Shown: in pieces, positions 6,781-14,512 of the stretch
Layout: the number at the start of each line of letters is the position of its first letter
Numbering within the stretch: position 1 is the first letter of the stretch
Origin: Clostridia bacterium DTU080
GTDB taxonomy: Bacteria; Bacillota; Limnochordia; DTU080
Direction: 5' to 3'
DNA: 14,512 nt
NCBI GenBank assembly: GCA_001513395.1
Contig: LFTP01000037.1
Location: forward strand, 1 to 14,512
The notes under the pieces: generated by a model
What the model saw: only the letters and a program-made list of their open reading frames with translations
Database searches by the model: none
What the model was told of the DNA's origin: nothing
Position numbers and translations under genes: made by a program

Positions 6781-7497
6781 TCACGTCGCGCGCACCGCTA
6801 ACAGCACATCGGGACGGTTAGTTAGAATGCCATCCACCCCACAGTCTATGAGCCGGCGCATCTCCTCTTCGTCATCGGCGTAGAACGGATTGACCTCCAT
6901 ATCGTGCCTGTGGGCCTCTTCGATCAGTTGTCTTGTCACATCGCGGTTACCGGGCTGTAAGATACGACAGCCTATAGCCAATGAGCGAGAGACGTAGGTT
7001 TCCAGGGGCTTTTTGCTGAGGTTGCAGATGTCTACTTCAGGGCAGATTTCTTTGGCTAAGACTAAGGTCTCCTCATCACAGGCGATAAAGCATTGATCAA
7101 ACAGCCGGCGCTGCTTCAACTCCTCGATCACCCGCTCCACCAATATGGCCCCAGTTGCAGCGAGCGGTTTCAAGTGGATATTCAGTCTCACCCGACCGCC
7201 CAAGAGATCGAGCGCTTCGGCCAGTGTAGGTATGCGTTCGCCTGTGAATTCAGGGCTCATCCAACTGCCTGCATCGAGTTCTTTGATCTCGGCCAAAGTC
7301 ATCTCTTCCACACGGCCTTGCCCGTTCGTAGTTCTGTCGACCGTGGGATCGTGGATGAGCACGAGCTCGTTATCCTTCGTAAGACGGACGTCAAACTCCA
7401 CTGTATCGACATCAAGAACGAGTGCTTCACGAAAAGCTCGTAGCGTGTTTTCTGGATACTTCCCGGAAAAACCGCGATGAGCCACCACATTGACCAT
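6781..7497 (-). CDS. Glycerophosphodiester phosphodiesterase family protein
   Basis: This 238-residue TIM-barrel enzyme is expected to hydrolyse glycerophosphodiesters to glycerol 3-phosphate and an alcohol, with a divalent metal. The catalytic set is mostly present: H7-R8 in AHRGFSGKYPENTLRAF, E34 and D36 in VEFDVRLTKD, and H49 in LVLIHDPTVDRTTNG. The usual metal-ligand Glu of the NIEIK-type motif is replaced: here it reads LNIHLKP, with H108 and K110. The C-terminal barrel strands include GVDGILTNRPDVLL. There is no signal peptide, so it acts in the cytosol. ATG at 7497 is preferred over GTG at 7506 because AGGAG (7506-7510) sits 8 bases before the ATG and overlaps the GTG. The gene begins 27 bases after the sbcC stop on the same strand, so it is probably co-transcribed. 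Confidence 0.9.
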   Translation of the reverse strand: MVNVVAHRGFSGKYPENTLRAFREALVLDVDTVEFDVRLTKDNELVLIHDPTVDRTTNGQGRVEEMTLAEIKELDAGSWMSPEFTGERIPTLAEALDLLGGRVRLNIHLKPLAATGAILVERVIEELKQRRLFDQCFIACDEETLVLAKEICPEVDICNLSKKPLETYVSRSLAIGCRILQPGNRDVTRQLIEEAHRHDMEVNPFYADDEEEMRRLIDCGVDGILTNRPDVLLAVRAT

Positions 7498-7505
7498 TTC
7501 TCTCA

Positions 7506-7510
7506 CTCCT
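7506..7510 (-). promoter_or_regulatory. Ribosome binding site fixing the phosphodiesterase start at 7497
   Basis: On the minus strand AGGAG is followed by 8 bases and ATG (7495-7497). The in-frame GTG at 7504-7506 overlaps this site and cannot use it, so the protein starts three residues later than the longest reading. Confidence 0.75.
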
Positions 7511-7524
7511 GTCCGCGTTAAGAA

Positions 7525-10500
7525 TTACATCAGGCGTATTTGACTGCCTCTTTCCCCGACCACCGGAGGCTGTACGATAAGACAGCGTTGAATGCGATTG
7601 CGCAGCTCCTGAACGTGGCTTATAACTCCCACATTCAACCGTCCCATCTGCAGACGTTCAAGAGCCGTCATGACCACGTCCAACGTTTCGTTATCCAGTG
7701 AACCGAAACCCTCATCCAAGAAAAAGAATTCCAAAGGAAAGCGCCCTCTGAGTTGAATCTGCGATGACAAAGCCAGGGCCAAAGCCAATGAGGCCAGGAA
7801 GGTCTCTCCTCCGGATAACGTATTGACGGCACGTCTGTGGCCGCCGTTCATATCGTCACGGATGACAAAACTGCCGTCGGAACCGGACTCAAGAGCATAG
7901 CGATAGCGCGTCAGATGCCCCAAATGCACCGAGGCGTCCTGCAAAACCTGATCCAACTGCTCTTGGGCCAAAAAGTCGACAAAGGCGTTTCCCGCAAGAA
8001 CCTGCCGCAAGTCTCTAAGTCTGCCTAGCCGCTCTGACAAAGCTGTCTCCTGCTGAGCAAGCTCCTGCCAACGTTTATGGTCATCCTGCAGCTTTTGCAG
8101 GGCATCCGCCGCAACGGCACGCTCTCGCAAAGCGCCATCTCGCGCCGACTTAACATCATCCAGACGTGTTTGCCAAGCTTCCCACTCCTGCTGAGACAGA
8201 CTGCGTCCCTGAAGCTGTTCCTCCAGGCGCCGGCGCTCGTTTTGCAACCTCAGCCGATCTTGCTGATAGCGTTCAATCTCCTCACGCAAACGTTGCCGAT
8301 GTACTTCGGAGCGCAATGCAGCTTCCGCCTCTTGGGACGTCGCAAAGCCAGCCTCCGCCAGCGCCTCTGCAAGCGCCGTCTTCGCTTTGCTTTCCCGATC
8401 AACGGCGCTCTGCAGACGTTCGACCGCCGCCGCATGAGCCTGCGCAGCCTCCTGCCAGACGGTTTGGGCCTCCAGTTCCGCCCGGGCGGTATTATCACGG
8501 GTGTCGGTGAGCATCTGTAGGCGCTCCGCCACCTGCCGGGCCGCCGCTTCCGGAGCTTCCTGAAAACCTACTATACGGACGATCTCTTCGGCCAGCTGTT
8601 CATCCTGCTGCCGCCACCCTTGCCGGCGCTCCTCAGCGACAGCTTTTTCACGCTGCAGCCGTTCGCGCTCCTGACGAGCCTGTGCGATCCGCTGTCCGGC
8701 CTCTTTCATACGCTCTTCGCAGGCCGTCAGTTGTTGCTGAAACGCCTGTATTTCCCTATCCCAGCGTTCCAATCGCGCGGCCGCCTCTTCCACTTCCTCA
8801 GATGAAGCGCCCGCACGCAACCTATCCCACTCGAGCTGCGAACTCCGGCAGTGCTCTTGCACTTCCGCAAGGCGTGCTTGCGCGCTCTCATAGGCTTTAC
8901 GGGCGCTTTCGCATCGGACCTCGGCGGCAGTCAGTGTCTTTTGAGCCTCTGCGAGATCCTTGGCCACCGCTTGCCAATCTTCCTCCAGTGATTTCAATTC
9001 CAGTTCCCACAGTTGTAAGGCCGCTTCGCGTTCCTCAAGGCTCTGCTCTGTCTCAGTGACCGCTTTCTCCAGCTCCGTCCGATCCAGCCTTCGCCATCGC
9101 TCAGGCAAAAGCTCCCGGGCCTCTGTCAGCCGGTTACGCAAACCGTCCACTTCTAAAGCTGCCGAAGTATGGCTGTCCAAGGCCCCCTTATGCTCGCTTC
9201 TTTTTCGGATGAGCTCCTGTTGAGCTTCATCCAACGCTCGTCGGGCCGTTTCTACCGCCTGTTGGCACTCCGCAACCCGCTGCTCCAATGCGGCCAACTT
9301 CTCACGCTCATGAGCCGCCCTGGGCTGAGGGTGACTCCGAGATCCGCATACCGGACAAGGTTCGCCCGGAAGAAGATGAACCGCCAACGCAGCCGCCAAA
9401 TCGTTCCGGTGAGCGGCTTCCTGTTCCGCCAACGCTTTCCGCAAGTCTTCATCGGCTTTTTCCAACTCCCGACCGAGAGCCTCCACAAAGGCGGCAGACG
9501 TCCGTTCCGCTTCGACGCTGTCTGCCAGGGCAGATTGAAGTCTCTTCAACTCCTTCTCCCGAGTCTCAAGTTCAGAAAGCAGAAAGGATACTCTCTCCGC
9601 CGCACGCGCATCCTCGTAGAACCGGCGACGACGAAACTCCAGTTCTTCTCTTTCCCACGGTCTTTTGCGCCGGTGCTCATCAAGACGGTTTTGGGCCTCC
9701 CGGTCCTCTGTCTCGAGTTTCCGCACCAAAGTCTCGACGTCTGCAGCTTCCTGTTCGACTTGCGCCAGGACCTCCTCGCTCTTGCGAAAAGCCCGGAGCT
9801 CCCTTTCCAACTGCTGTTGAGCATTCTCGAAGCTGCGAAGCGCCGCCATCGCCTCACCCAGACGTTTCCGTTCGTCAGGATCGACCGTGCGCTCAGCGAT
9901 CTGTTCGCGAGCCTCCTGCAACTTCTTTTCCGCCTTGACCGCGTCCACCTCTGCCTCGGCTTCGGCTTCGATGTGCTCCCGAAGCTCCTGTTCCAGCCGG
10001 GCTATCTCTTCCTCGACGGACCGCAGTGCCTTGGCCAACTGAGTTCGTTTTTCTTGCTGTTCCACTGCCGCACGCAATGCGGCTTGTCGCTCAAACAGCA
10101 ACGGTGATTCAGCCGCAAAGGCTTTCGCAGCCTCAGACCGGGCCCGCGCAGCCTGCTTCAGCGTTTGTTCTGCCCTCTCTTTTTCCTTCCAAGCGACACG
10201 CTCGTCCTTTTCCGCCTCTTCGCGATGCTGACAAGCCTCTTCATAATCTCGCAAAAAAGCGCGCACCCGCTCCGCCCGTTCAGCTTGATCGAGTTCCTGT
10301 TGCCTGGCTGTGATTCGCGCCTTTGATTTGCAGAGCTCTTCTTCCTGAAGGCTCACCTTCTCCAGTTCAACCTGCCATTCCCACACTCGTTGCCACTGCC
10401 TGACTTCCTCTTCCACTTCCTTGAGCTTGGCTACGGCCTCCACCTCAGCCTTTTCCGCAGCCTTCAGCCTGGCTTGAGCCTGGGCCACAGCCTCAGCCGA

Positions 10501-11157
10501 TGCCTCTCCTATGGCGTTCAAAGCGGTCCGCACGCCCCGCAGATCAGCCTCGGTCTGTTTCAGATGAGACTGCACACATTCGGTAAGCCTCTTACCGTAG
10601 ATCTCCAGTCCGAACAAGCGCTCCAACATCTCGCGCCGATCTTGCGGCTTGAGAGATAAAAACTGCGCGAACTTGCCCTGTGGCAGAACCACCGCCCGGG
10701 TGAAATCAGAGAGAGTAAGGCCCAATAGCTCCACTACCTCCGTCGTCACGTCCCGAGCTTTATCAGCCAAAACCCTGATAATCTCTTCACGTCCGGGTCT
10801 GCCTCCGTCCAGCTCAACCAAGCGCGCTTGAACAGTGGTCACAGATTCAGGAGTCTTTCCTCTGGCGAAGGTGCGCTCCACCCGATAGCGCTTCGTGGCC
10901 GAAGCGTCGCTCAACTCGAAGGTATAGGCCACAGACAGCTGATCACAATCCTGATTGATGATCCCCTGAGTGTTGTTCGAGGCACGATCCACCGAGCCGT
11001 ACAAGGCCAGAGTCATGGCATCGAGAATCGTAGACTTACCGCTGCCGGTGGGGCCGAATATACCGAATACACCGGTGCCGAGCAACTTGGTGAAATCGAT
11101 TTCCTGAGCTTCGATGTAGCTGTGCAGACCCCCAAAGCGGAGGAAGATCGGCTTCAC
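7525..11157 (-). CDS. sbcC: SbcC exonuclease subunit (SMC/Rad50-type ATPase)
   Basis: This 1210-residue ATPase subunit of the SbcCD nuclease opens DNA hairpins and processes protein-blocked double-strand ends. The N-terminal half-domain carries Walker A GPTGSGKST at 35-43 and the Q-loop region (VVLPQGKFAQFL). Two very long Glu/Arg/Ala-rich coiled coils flank a central zinc hook, CPVC, at 601-604, close to the exact midpoint. The C-terminal half-domain has the ABC signature LSGGE at 1114-1118, Walker B LEFFFLDEGFGSLD at 1142-1155 (D1148, E1149) and the H-loop H1181 in ISHV. It is longer than E. coli SbcC (about 1050 residues), the extra length being coiled coil. The start is GTG, overlapping the sbcD stop by 4 bases (GTGA). 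This implies translational coupling and equal output of the two subunits. An AGGGGG lies 9 bases upstream, inside sbcD. Confidence 0.97.
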   Translation of the reverse strand: MKPIFLRFGGLHSYIEAQEIDFTKLLGTGVFGIFGPTGSGKSTILDAMTLALYGSVDRASNNTQGIINQDCDQLSVAYTFELSDASATKRYRVERTFARGKTPESVTTVQARLVELDGGRPGREEIIRVLADKARDVTTEVVELLGLTLSDFTRAVVLPQGKFAQFLSLKPQDRREMLERLFGLEIYGKRLTECVQSHLKQTEADLRGVRTALNAIGEASAEAVAQAQARLKAAEKAEVEAVAKLKEVEEEVRQWQRVWEWQVELEKVSLQEEELCKSKARITARQQELDQAERAERVRAFLRDYEEACQHREEAEKDERVAWKEKERAEQTLKQAARARSEAAKAFAAESPLLFERQAALRAAVEQQEKRTQLAKALRSVEEEIARLEQELREHIEAEAEAEVDAVKAEKKLQEAREQIAERTVDPDERKRLGEAMAALRSFENAQQQLERELRAFRKSEEVLAQVEQEAADVETLVRKLETEDREAQNRLDEHRRKRPWEREELEFRRRRFYEDARAAERVSFLLSELETREKELKRLQSALADSVEAERTSAAFVEALGRELEKADEDLRKALAEQEAAHRNDLAAALAVHLLPGEPCPVCGSRSHPQPRAAHEREKLAALEQRVAECQQAVETARRALDEAQQELIRKRSEHKGALDSHTSAALEVDGLRNRLTEARELLPERWRRLDRTELEKAVTETEQSLEEREAALQLWELELKSLEEDWQAVAKDLAEAQKTLTAAEVRCESARKAYESAQARLAEVQEHCRSSQLEWDRLRAGASSEEVEEAAARLERWDREIQAFQQQLTACEERMKEAGQRIAQARQERERLQREKAVAEERRQGWRQQDEQLAEEIVRIVGFQEAPEAAARQVAERLQMLTDTRDNTARAELEAQTVWQEAAQAHAAAVERLQSAVDRESKAKTALAEALAEAGFATSQEAEAALRSEVHRQRLREEIERYQQDRLRLQNERRRLEEQLQGRSLSQQEWEAWQTRLDDVKSARDGALRERAVAADALQKLQDDHKRWQELAQQETALSERLGRLRDLRQVLAGNAFVDFLAQEQLDQVLQDASVHLGHLTRYRYALESGSDGSFVIRDDMNGGHRRAVNTLSGGETFLASLALALALSSQIQLRGRFPLEFFFLDEGFGSLDNETLDVVMTALERLQMGRLNVGVISHVQELRNRIQRCLIVQPPVVGERGSQIRLM

Positions 11158-12416
11158 TGATCATCGCCCCCTGTTTCTTCCGTCTCATCAAAGACCTCGG
11201 CGAGCAACTCCAAAAACAGCTCAACGGTCTGTGAATCAGGTTGTGCTCCCTTGCGCTGTCTGGCATAGAAGCGACGGAATTGTTCTTCATGAGTAAGAGC
11301 CTGGCCCTCCGCTGCGTCTTCGGCGGAAGCCGCCACTTCCTGTGCCGCGAAGACTGGCCGGATGTTGACTAAGCCCGGATGCGAACTCCGTAGATTACCG
11401 ACCTGTTCCGGAGTCAAAGGTGAGATCAAATGCAACTCCAGATCGATCCAGGCTTCGGCATCACGCCCTTCGGAAATCCACCGCTCCACCTGCTGCAGAC
11501 CTTGCTCTGCCCGCCAGCGCACAAGAGGACGTCCGGCACTCAGGTGTATCTCGCGCCAACTCATCCGCTGAGGCGATGCCTCCACCAGCGTCACCGATTT
11601 GGCCTGTCCCGCTTCTGAGAAGCTGTAGGCCAAAGGTGATCCCGCATAGCGCGCCGAGTCAACGCCTCTTATCCCCTGAGGGCGATGCAAATGTCCCAGA
11701 GCAATGTATTGAGCATTGTGCGGCAAAGCAGCAGCCTCCACCGTATAAGCTCCTCCGACCTGAATGGGCCGTTCCGATTCGGTCTCCAAACCGCCCGCCA
11801 CATAAATATGGGAGACTGCCAAATTGACGGTATCTTCACGAAATCTGGTCGCCGCCGCACGAAAGGCCAAACCCACCCGGGCTGAATAGGCGCTGCGAGT
11901 GGCCTCTTCGTCTTCAATGCTATAGACCAAAGCTTCATCGAGTCGGGCCTGGGAAGGATACGGCAGAGCCGCCACCACCGCTTTTTCTTCAGTGCCCCCG
12001 GGGCCTGAAGCGAAGACAAGTTCACACCAACCGGGTCCGCTGTCGACAACCGGACCGCCCTTGCCCGCTGACAACAACGTCACATCTGCGGGTTTGCCCA
12101 AAAGCACTACGTTTTGTCGGACAGCCAAAGGTGCCGAGGCACAGAGCCGCTCGGGATTGTCGTGGTTGCCGGCAATGACCAGTACCCCGCGCTTGCCATC
12201 CGCGCTCAAGCGATCGAGCGCATCGTAAAACAGTTCTTCGGCAAAAGCAGGCGGATTGGCTGAATCAAAGACGTCTCCGGCGATGATCACCAGATGAACG
12301 TCTTCGGCATCGGCCAATGCACAAATCTCATCCACCATCTGCTCCTGTTCCGGCCGCCTGCTGCGTCCTTCGAGGCTGCGGCCCAAGTGCCAATCAGCGG
12401 TATGTAGCAAGCGCAT
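11154..12416 (-). CDS. sbcD: SbcD exonuclease subunit (Mre11-type nuclease)
   Basis: This 420-residue metallophosphoesterase is the nuclease subunit partnering SbcC. All phosphodiesterase motifs are visible: D8 and H10 in HTADWHLG, D48 in IIAGDVFDS, GNHD at 83-86, H203 in AVSHIYVAGG, and GHLH at 241-244. The second half (about 255-400) forms the capping and SbcC-binding region, ending in an acidic tail. The start is ATG at 12416, set by AAAGGAG (12426-12432) with 9-base spacing. The in-frame TTG at 12425 abuts that site and is unlikely. It is the first gene of the sbcD-sbcC-phosphodiesterase operon. Its promoter must lie in 12417-12824, but no clear -35/-10 pair and no LexA-type operator was seen on its strand. 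Confidence 0.97.
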   Translation of the reverse strand: MRLLHTADWHLGRSLEGRSRRPEQEQMVDEICALADAEDVHLVIIAGDVFDSANPPAFAEELFYDALDRLSADGKRGVLVIAGNHDNPERLCASAPLAVRQNVVLLGKPADVTLLSAGKGGPVVDSGPGWCELVFASGPGGTEEKAVVAALPYPSQARLDEALVYSIEDEEATRSAYSARVGLAFRAAATRFREDTVNLAVSHIYVAGGLETESERPIQVGGAYTVEAAALPHNAQYIALGHLHRPQGIRGVDSARYAGSPLAYSFSEAGQAKSVTLVEASPQRMSWREIHLSAGRPLVRWRAEQGLQQVERWISEGRDAEAWIDLELHLISPLTPEQVGNLRSSHPGLVNIRPVFAAQEVAASAEDAAEGQALTHEEQFRRFYARQRKGAQPDSQTVELFLELLAEVFDETEETGGDDQ

Positions 12417-12824
12417 CTTACCCAACTCCTTTCATCCAACAGGACTTCTCTTCGCCATGGGCCCGCCTCAACCTACAAAGATCCAAAAAGATCACATTTG
12501 AACGCAGCCACAAAGAAACAGTGGTGAAGCTTGAAGGGGGAGCTTTTGTGGCATGAATGTCATTTTCCAAAAGCCATGATGAAGGGCAATGACAAAGGCA
12601 CCCGCAACGCAAGATGCCTCGCTGTAAGCGCTCGATCACTCATAAAAAAAGGCGTCAAGCCACATAGACAACCGGATGCCGGGTATTGACAGGCTGACCG
12701 AAACCTTTTGTGAAAAGCGAGCACAAGGGAAGTGTGACGGTCCGGAAGAAAGAATTGAAAAGCGTCTCAATGATGCAAACGCATACATCAACCTTAATCC
12801 AGTACCGGATAGGAGTGAGAGCCC
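12417..12824. other. Divergent intergenic region between sbcD and the beta-helix gene
   Basis: This region of about 400 bp should hold both divergent promoters. On the minus strand, AAAGGAG (12426-12432) is the sbcD ribosome binding site. On the plus strand, AGGAG (12811-12815), 9 bases before GTG 12825, serves the beta-helix gene. TTGACA at 12686-12691 is a perfect -35 hexamer on the plus strand, but the -10 at optimal spacing (TGTGAA, 12709-12714) is poor. A nested inverted repeat lies at 12507-12552, and TGTAAGCGCT (12623-12632) resembles a LacI/CcpA-type half site. No gene was found in it. Confidence 0.5.
12507..12552. repeat. Nested inverted repeat upstream of sbcD
   Basis: The outer arms GCCACAAA (12507-12514) and TTTGTGGC (12545-12552) are perfect complements. 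Inside, AAGCT (12527-12531) pairs with AGCTT (12541-12545) around TGAAGGGGG, sharing one base with the outer arm. It lies about 90-135 bp before sbcD, so in an sbcD transcript it could be a leader hairpin, or it could be a protein-binding site. No T-tract follows. Confidence 0.45.
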
Positions 12825-14324
12825 GTGTCCGCAACGGAGCAATGGGTTTCTTATGAGGATTTCGGTGCCGTCGGCGACGGCATCACGGATGACCTGCCGG
12901 CGATATGTCGCGCCCACGAATACGCCAACAAACACGGCTTAAGCGTTCGCAGCAGGCCTGATGCAACCTACCATCTCGGTCGCCAAGCTTTGACGGCGAT
13001 TGTCGCCACGGACACTGATTGGAACACATCCCGCTTTACCATCGACGACACGGACGTGGAAGATCACAGACGTCCGCTCTTTGAGATCGTCTCGCTGCTC
13101 GAGCCGGAAACACTCGAGCTTAAAACGCTCACCAGGGATCAAGACCATGTGGAACTCCGTCCTGCGCGCGACTGCTACGTCACCGTGGAAAACGCCAATA
13201 AACGAGTGTACATAAGGCGCGGCCTCAATCAAAACCGAGGCATAGCCCAGCGCGACTGTTTCATTCTCCGCCGCGATGGGTCGATCGAAGGCGCCATTGA
13301 CTGGGATTACGACGTCATCACCCGTATCGAGGCCCGTCCCATCGACGACAAACCGCTCATCGTGCGGGGCGGGGTCTTCACCACCTTTGCCAACCGCATG
13401 AAACAAGAAGTTGGCTACAACTACTGGGCGCGTAACATCGTCATCTCCCGTTCCAACACCGAGATCGACGGTCTGACGCACTACGTGGTCGGAGAGACCG
13501 CCGTCGGCCATCCCTATTCCGGATTCCTCTCCGTGCGGAAGTGTGCCATCGTCACGTTGCGCGATTGCTTTGCCACGGGCCACAAGGTCTATCGGACCAT
13601 CGGTTCGGCTGGAAAGCCCGTTTCGATGGGTTCATACGATTTCACCGCCAATGAAGTCGTCAACTTCCGCATGATCGGCTGCCGAATGAACCATATCCTG
13701 GATCGGACGCGCTGGGGCGTCATCGCCACAAACTTCTGCAAGAACATCCTCCTTGAAGACTGCGTCCTCTCCAGGATGGATGTACACATGGGTGTCTCCG
13801 GTTTCTACACGATCCGGCGTTCGACGCTGGGATACATGGGACTGAACGCCATCGGTCGCGGCACGCTCACCGTTGAGGATTCCACCCTCTATGGCAACTC
13901 GCTGATCTCGTTTCGCGGCGACTACGGAAGCACGTGGGAAGGGCCGGTGCTCATCCGCAACTGCCGCTGGATGCCGGCGTGCGGCAATAAGGTGCAGCCG
14001 ATCATGTTCAATACCCGAAACGACGGACTGCATGATTTTGGATACCGCTGCCATATGCCGCGCGAGATCACCATCGACGGCCTGTTTGTCGATGATAGCA
14101 ACCATCCCGAGGGGTATCAAGGTCTGTATCTGTTTCCTGACCCGTTCGCCCCTCTGGGTGATGCCCAGACTGACGCACCACCTTGGCAACGGCCGTTCCC
14201 GTATGAGCCGTGCCGCACGATCACGATCCGCCAACTCACCACGGCCAGCGGTCTGAGACCTCGTCTTTCGCCCAATCCCGAGTTGGCAAAGATCACTGCG
14301 GTTATCGAAGAGTCGGCCAGATAG
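12825..14324 (+). CDS. Right-handed parallel beta-helix protein, pectate-lyase/polygalacturonase-like
   Basis: This 499-residue protein belongs to the pectin-lyase fold. It opens with the N-terminal hallmark of pectate-lyase-3/polygalacturonase-like proteins, DFGAVGDGITDDLPAI (12-27). From about residue 185 it shows successive beta-helix coils of roughly 20-25 residues, such as NIVISRSNTEIDGL, CAIVTLRDCFATG, NFRMIGCRMNHI, NILLEDCVLSRM, YTIRRSTLGYMG, TLTVEDSTLYGN and PVLIRNCRW. It may bind or cleave a polysaccharide such as pectin. There is no signal peptide, so either it acts on imported oligosaccharides or is exported another way. I could not assign catalytic residues, so the enzyme class (lyase, hydrolase or epimerase) is open. 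GTG at 12825 has AGGAG 9 bases before it. It is monocistronic, closed by the terminator at 14335-14366. Confidence 0.85.
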   Translation: MSATEQWVSYEDFGAVGDGITDDLPAICRAHEYANKHGLSVRSRPDATYHLGRQALTAIVATDTDWNTSRFTIDDTDVEDHRRPLFEIVSLLEPETLELKTLTRDQDHVELRPARDCYVTVENANKRVYIRRGLNQNRGIAQRDCFILRRDGSIEGAIDWDYDVITRIEARPIDDKPLIVRGGVFTTFANRMKQEVGYNYWARNIVISRSNTEIDGLTHYVVGETAVGHPYSGFLSVRKCAIVTLRDCFATGHKVYRTIGSAGKPVSMGSYDFTANEVVNFRMIGCRMNHILDRTRWGVIATNFCKNILLEDCVLSRMDVHMGVSGFYTIRRSTLGYMGLNAIGRGTLTVEDSTLYGNSLISFRGDYGSTWEGPVLIRNCRWMPACGNKVQPIMFNTRNDGLHDFGYRCHMPREITIDGLFVDDSNHPEGYQGLYLFPDPFAPLGDAQTDAPPWQRPFPYEPCRTITIRQLTTASGLRPRLSPNPELAKITAVIEESAR

Positions 14325-14334
14325 CCTCATAATT

Positions 14335-14366
14335 CCGGGGCCGCCTCCGGCCCCGGGATCCTTTTT
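14335..14366 (+). terminator. Rho-independent terminator of the beta-helix gene
   Basis: CCGGGGCC (14335-14342) pairs perfectly with GGCCCCGG (14349-14356). An extra G-C pair inside leaves a CCTC loop. The stem is followed by GATCC and TTTTT (14362-14366). It begins 10 bases after the TAG stop at 14324. Confidence 0.9.
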
Positions 14367-14512
14367 GTCCGTCCGATCACGACCAACGATGGAACGACAG
14401 ACGCCTCGCCCCTGCCCCCGATACTCCGCCCAGCCAGGCTTGAAAACGGCCATCGCTTCGGCAGAGGATTCGACACCGAAAGATGACTGTGCCGACCCTT
14501 TTATTCGTCGGC

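Noticed and set aside
9169..10107. A long plus-strand open frame (312 codons) opposite sbcC
   Set aside because: It is the antisense shadow of the coiled-coil region of sbcC. The Glu/Ala/Arg-rich codons give Leu/Ser/Phe/Arg-rich antisense text with no domain and no ribosome binding site.
13632..14453. A minus-strand open frame (273 codons) opposite the beta-helix gene
   Set aside because: It is antisense to a gene with a clear family, start site and terminator. Its translation shows no recognisable domain.
14505..14512. The window ends in TCGTCGGC, the first 8 bases of the other Nextera oligonucleotide
   Set aside because: It is only 8 bases, and in the wrong orientation: adapter read-through at this end would begin with CTGTCTCTTATACACATCT. 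It is taken as coincidence.
14367..14512. Possible start of another gene (ATG at 14389 or 14483, open to the window end)
   Set aside because: Neither ATG has a convincing ribosome binding site, and the short peptides match nothing I recognise. There is too little sequence to call.

Overview
The window looks like one end of a metagenomic contig from an uncultured bacterium. The first 29 bases are not genomic: they are Illumina Nextera (Tn5) adapter carried into the assembly, so biology starts at base 30. The DNA is moderately GC-rich. Genes use strong Shine-Dalgarno sequences (AAGGGGGAG, AAAGGAGGGG, AGGAG) and several GTG starts. This would fit a Bacillota-like lineage, perhaps one of its environmental deep branches, but nothing here fixes the taxonomy. 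The one complete solute-binding protein has a plain Sec signal peptide without a lipobox cysteine, which argues against a typical monoderm Firmicute.

Layout. Bases 30-563 (+) hold the C-terminal half of a Gfo/Idh/MocA sugar oxidoreductase. A GC-rich hairpin (600-618) follows. Bases 661-1926 (+) encode a complete family-1 extracellular sugar-binding protein with no permease or ATPase genes beside it. It converges on a zinc-dependent medium-chain dehydrogenase at 2124-3119 (-), with hairpins between them. A 1.3-kb gene-poor stretch (3120-4417) shows a possible broken minus-strand gene. Bases 4418-5419 (+) encode a second, complete Gfo/Idh/MocA oxidoreductase. A second gene-poor stretch (5420-6780) holds a perfect 28-bp palindrome and more protein-like but broken minus-strand frames. 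From 12416 down to 6781 runs a tight minus-strand operon: sbcD, sbcC (4-bp overlap), then a glycerophosphodiester phosphodiesterase 27 bp later. Divergent from it, 12825-14324 (+) encodes a right-handed beta-helix protein of the pectate-lyase/polygalacturonase fold, closed by a clear rho-independent terminator at 14335-14366.

How the genes fit together. The oxidoreductases, dehydrogenase, binding protein and beta-helix protein together suggest uptake and oxidation of plant-type sugars or sugar acids. They are separate transcription units, so one shared pathway is inferred. SbcCD is a housekeeping DNA-end and hairpin nuclease unrelated to that theme. I found no convincing undescribed system. 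The items most worth checking are the palindrome, the broken frames in the two gene-poor stretches, and an unusual Glu-to-His change in a metal-site motif of the phosphodiesterase.
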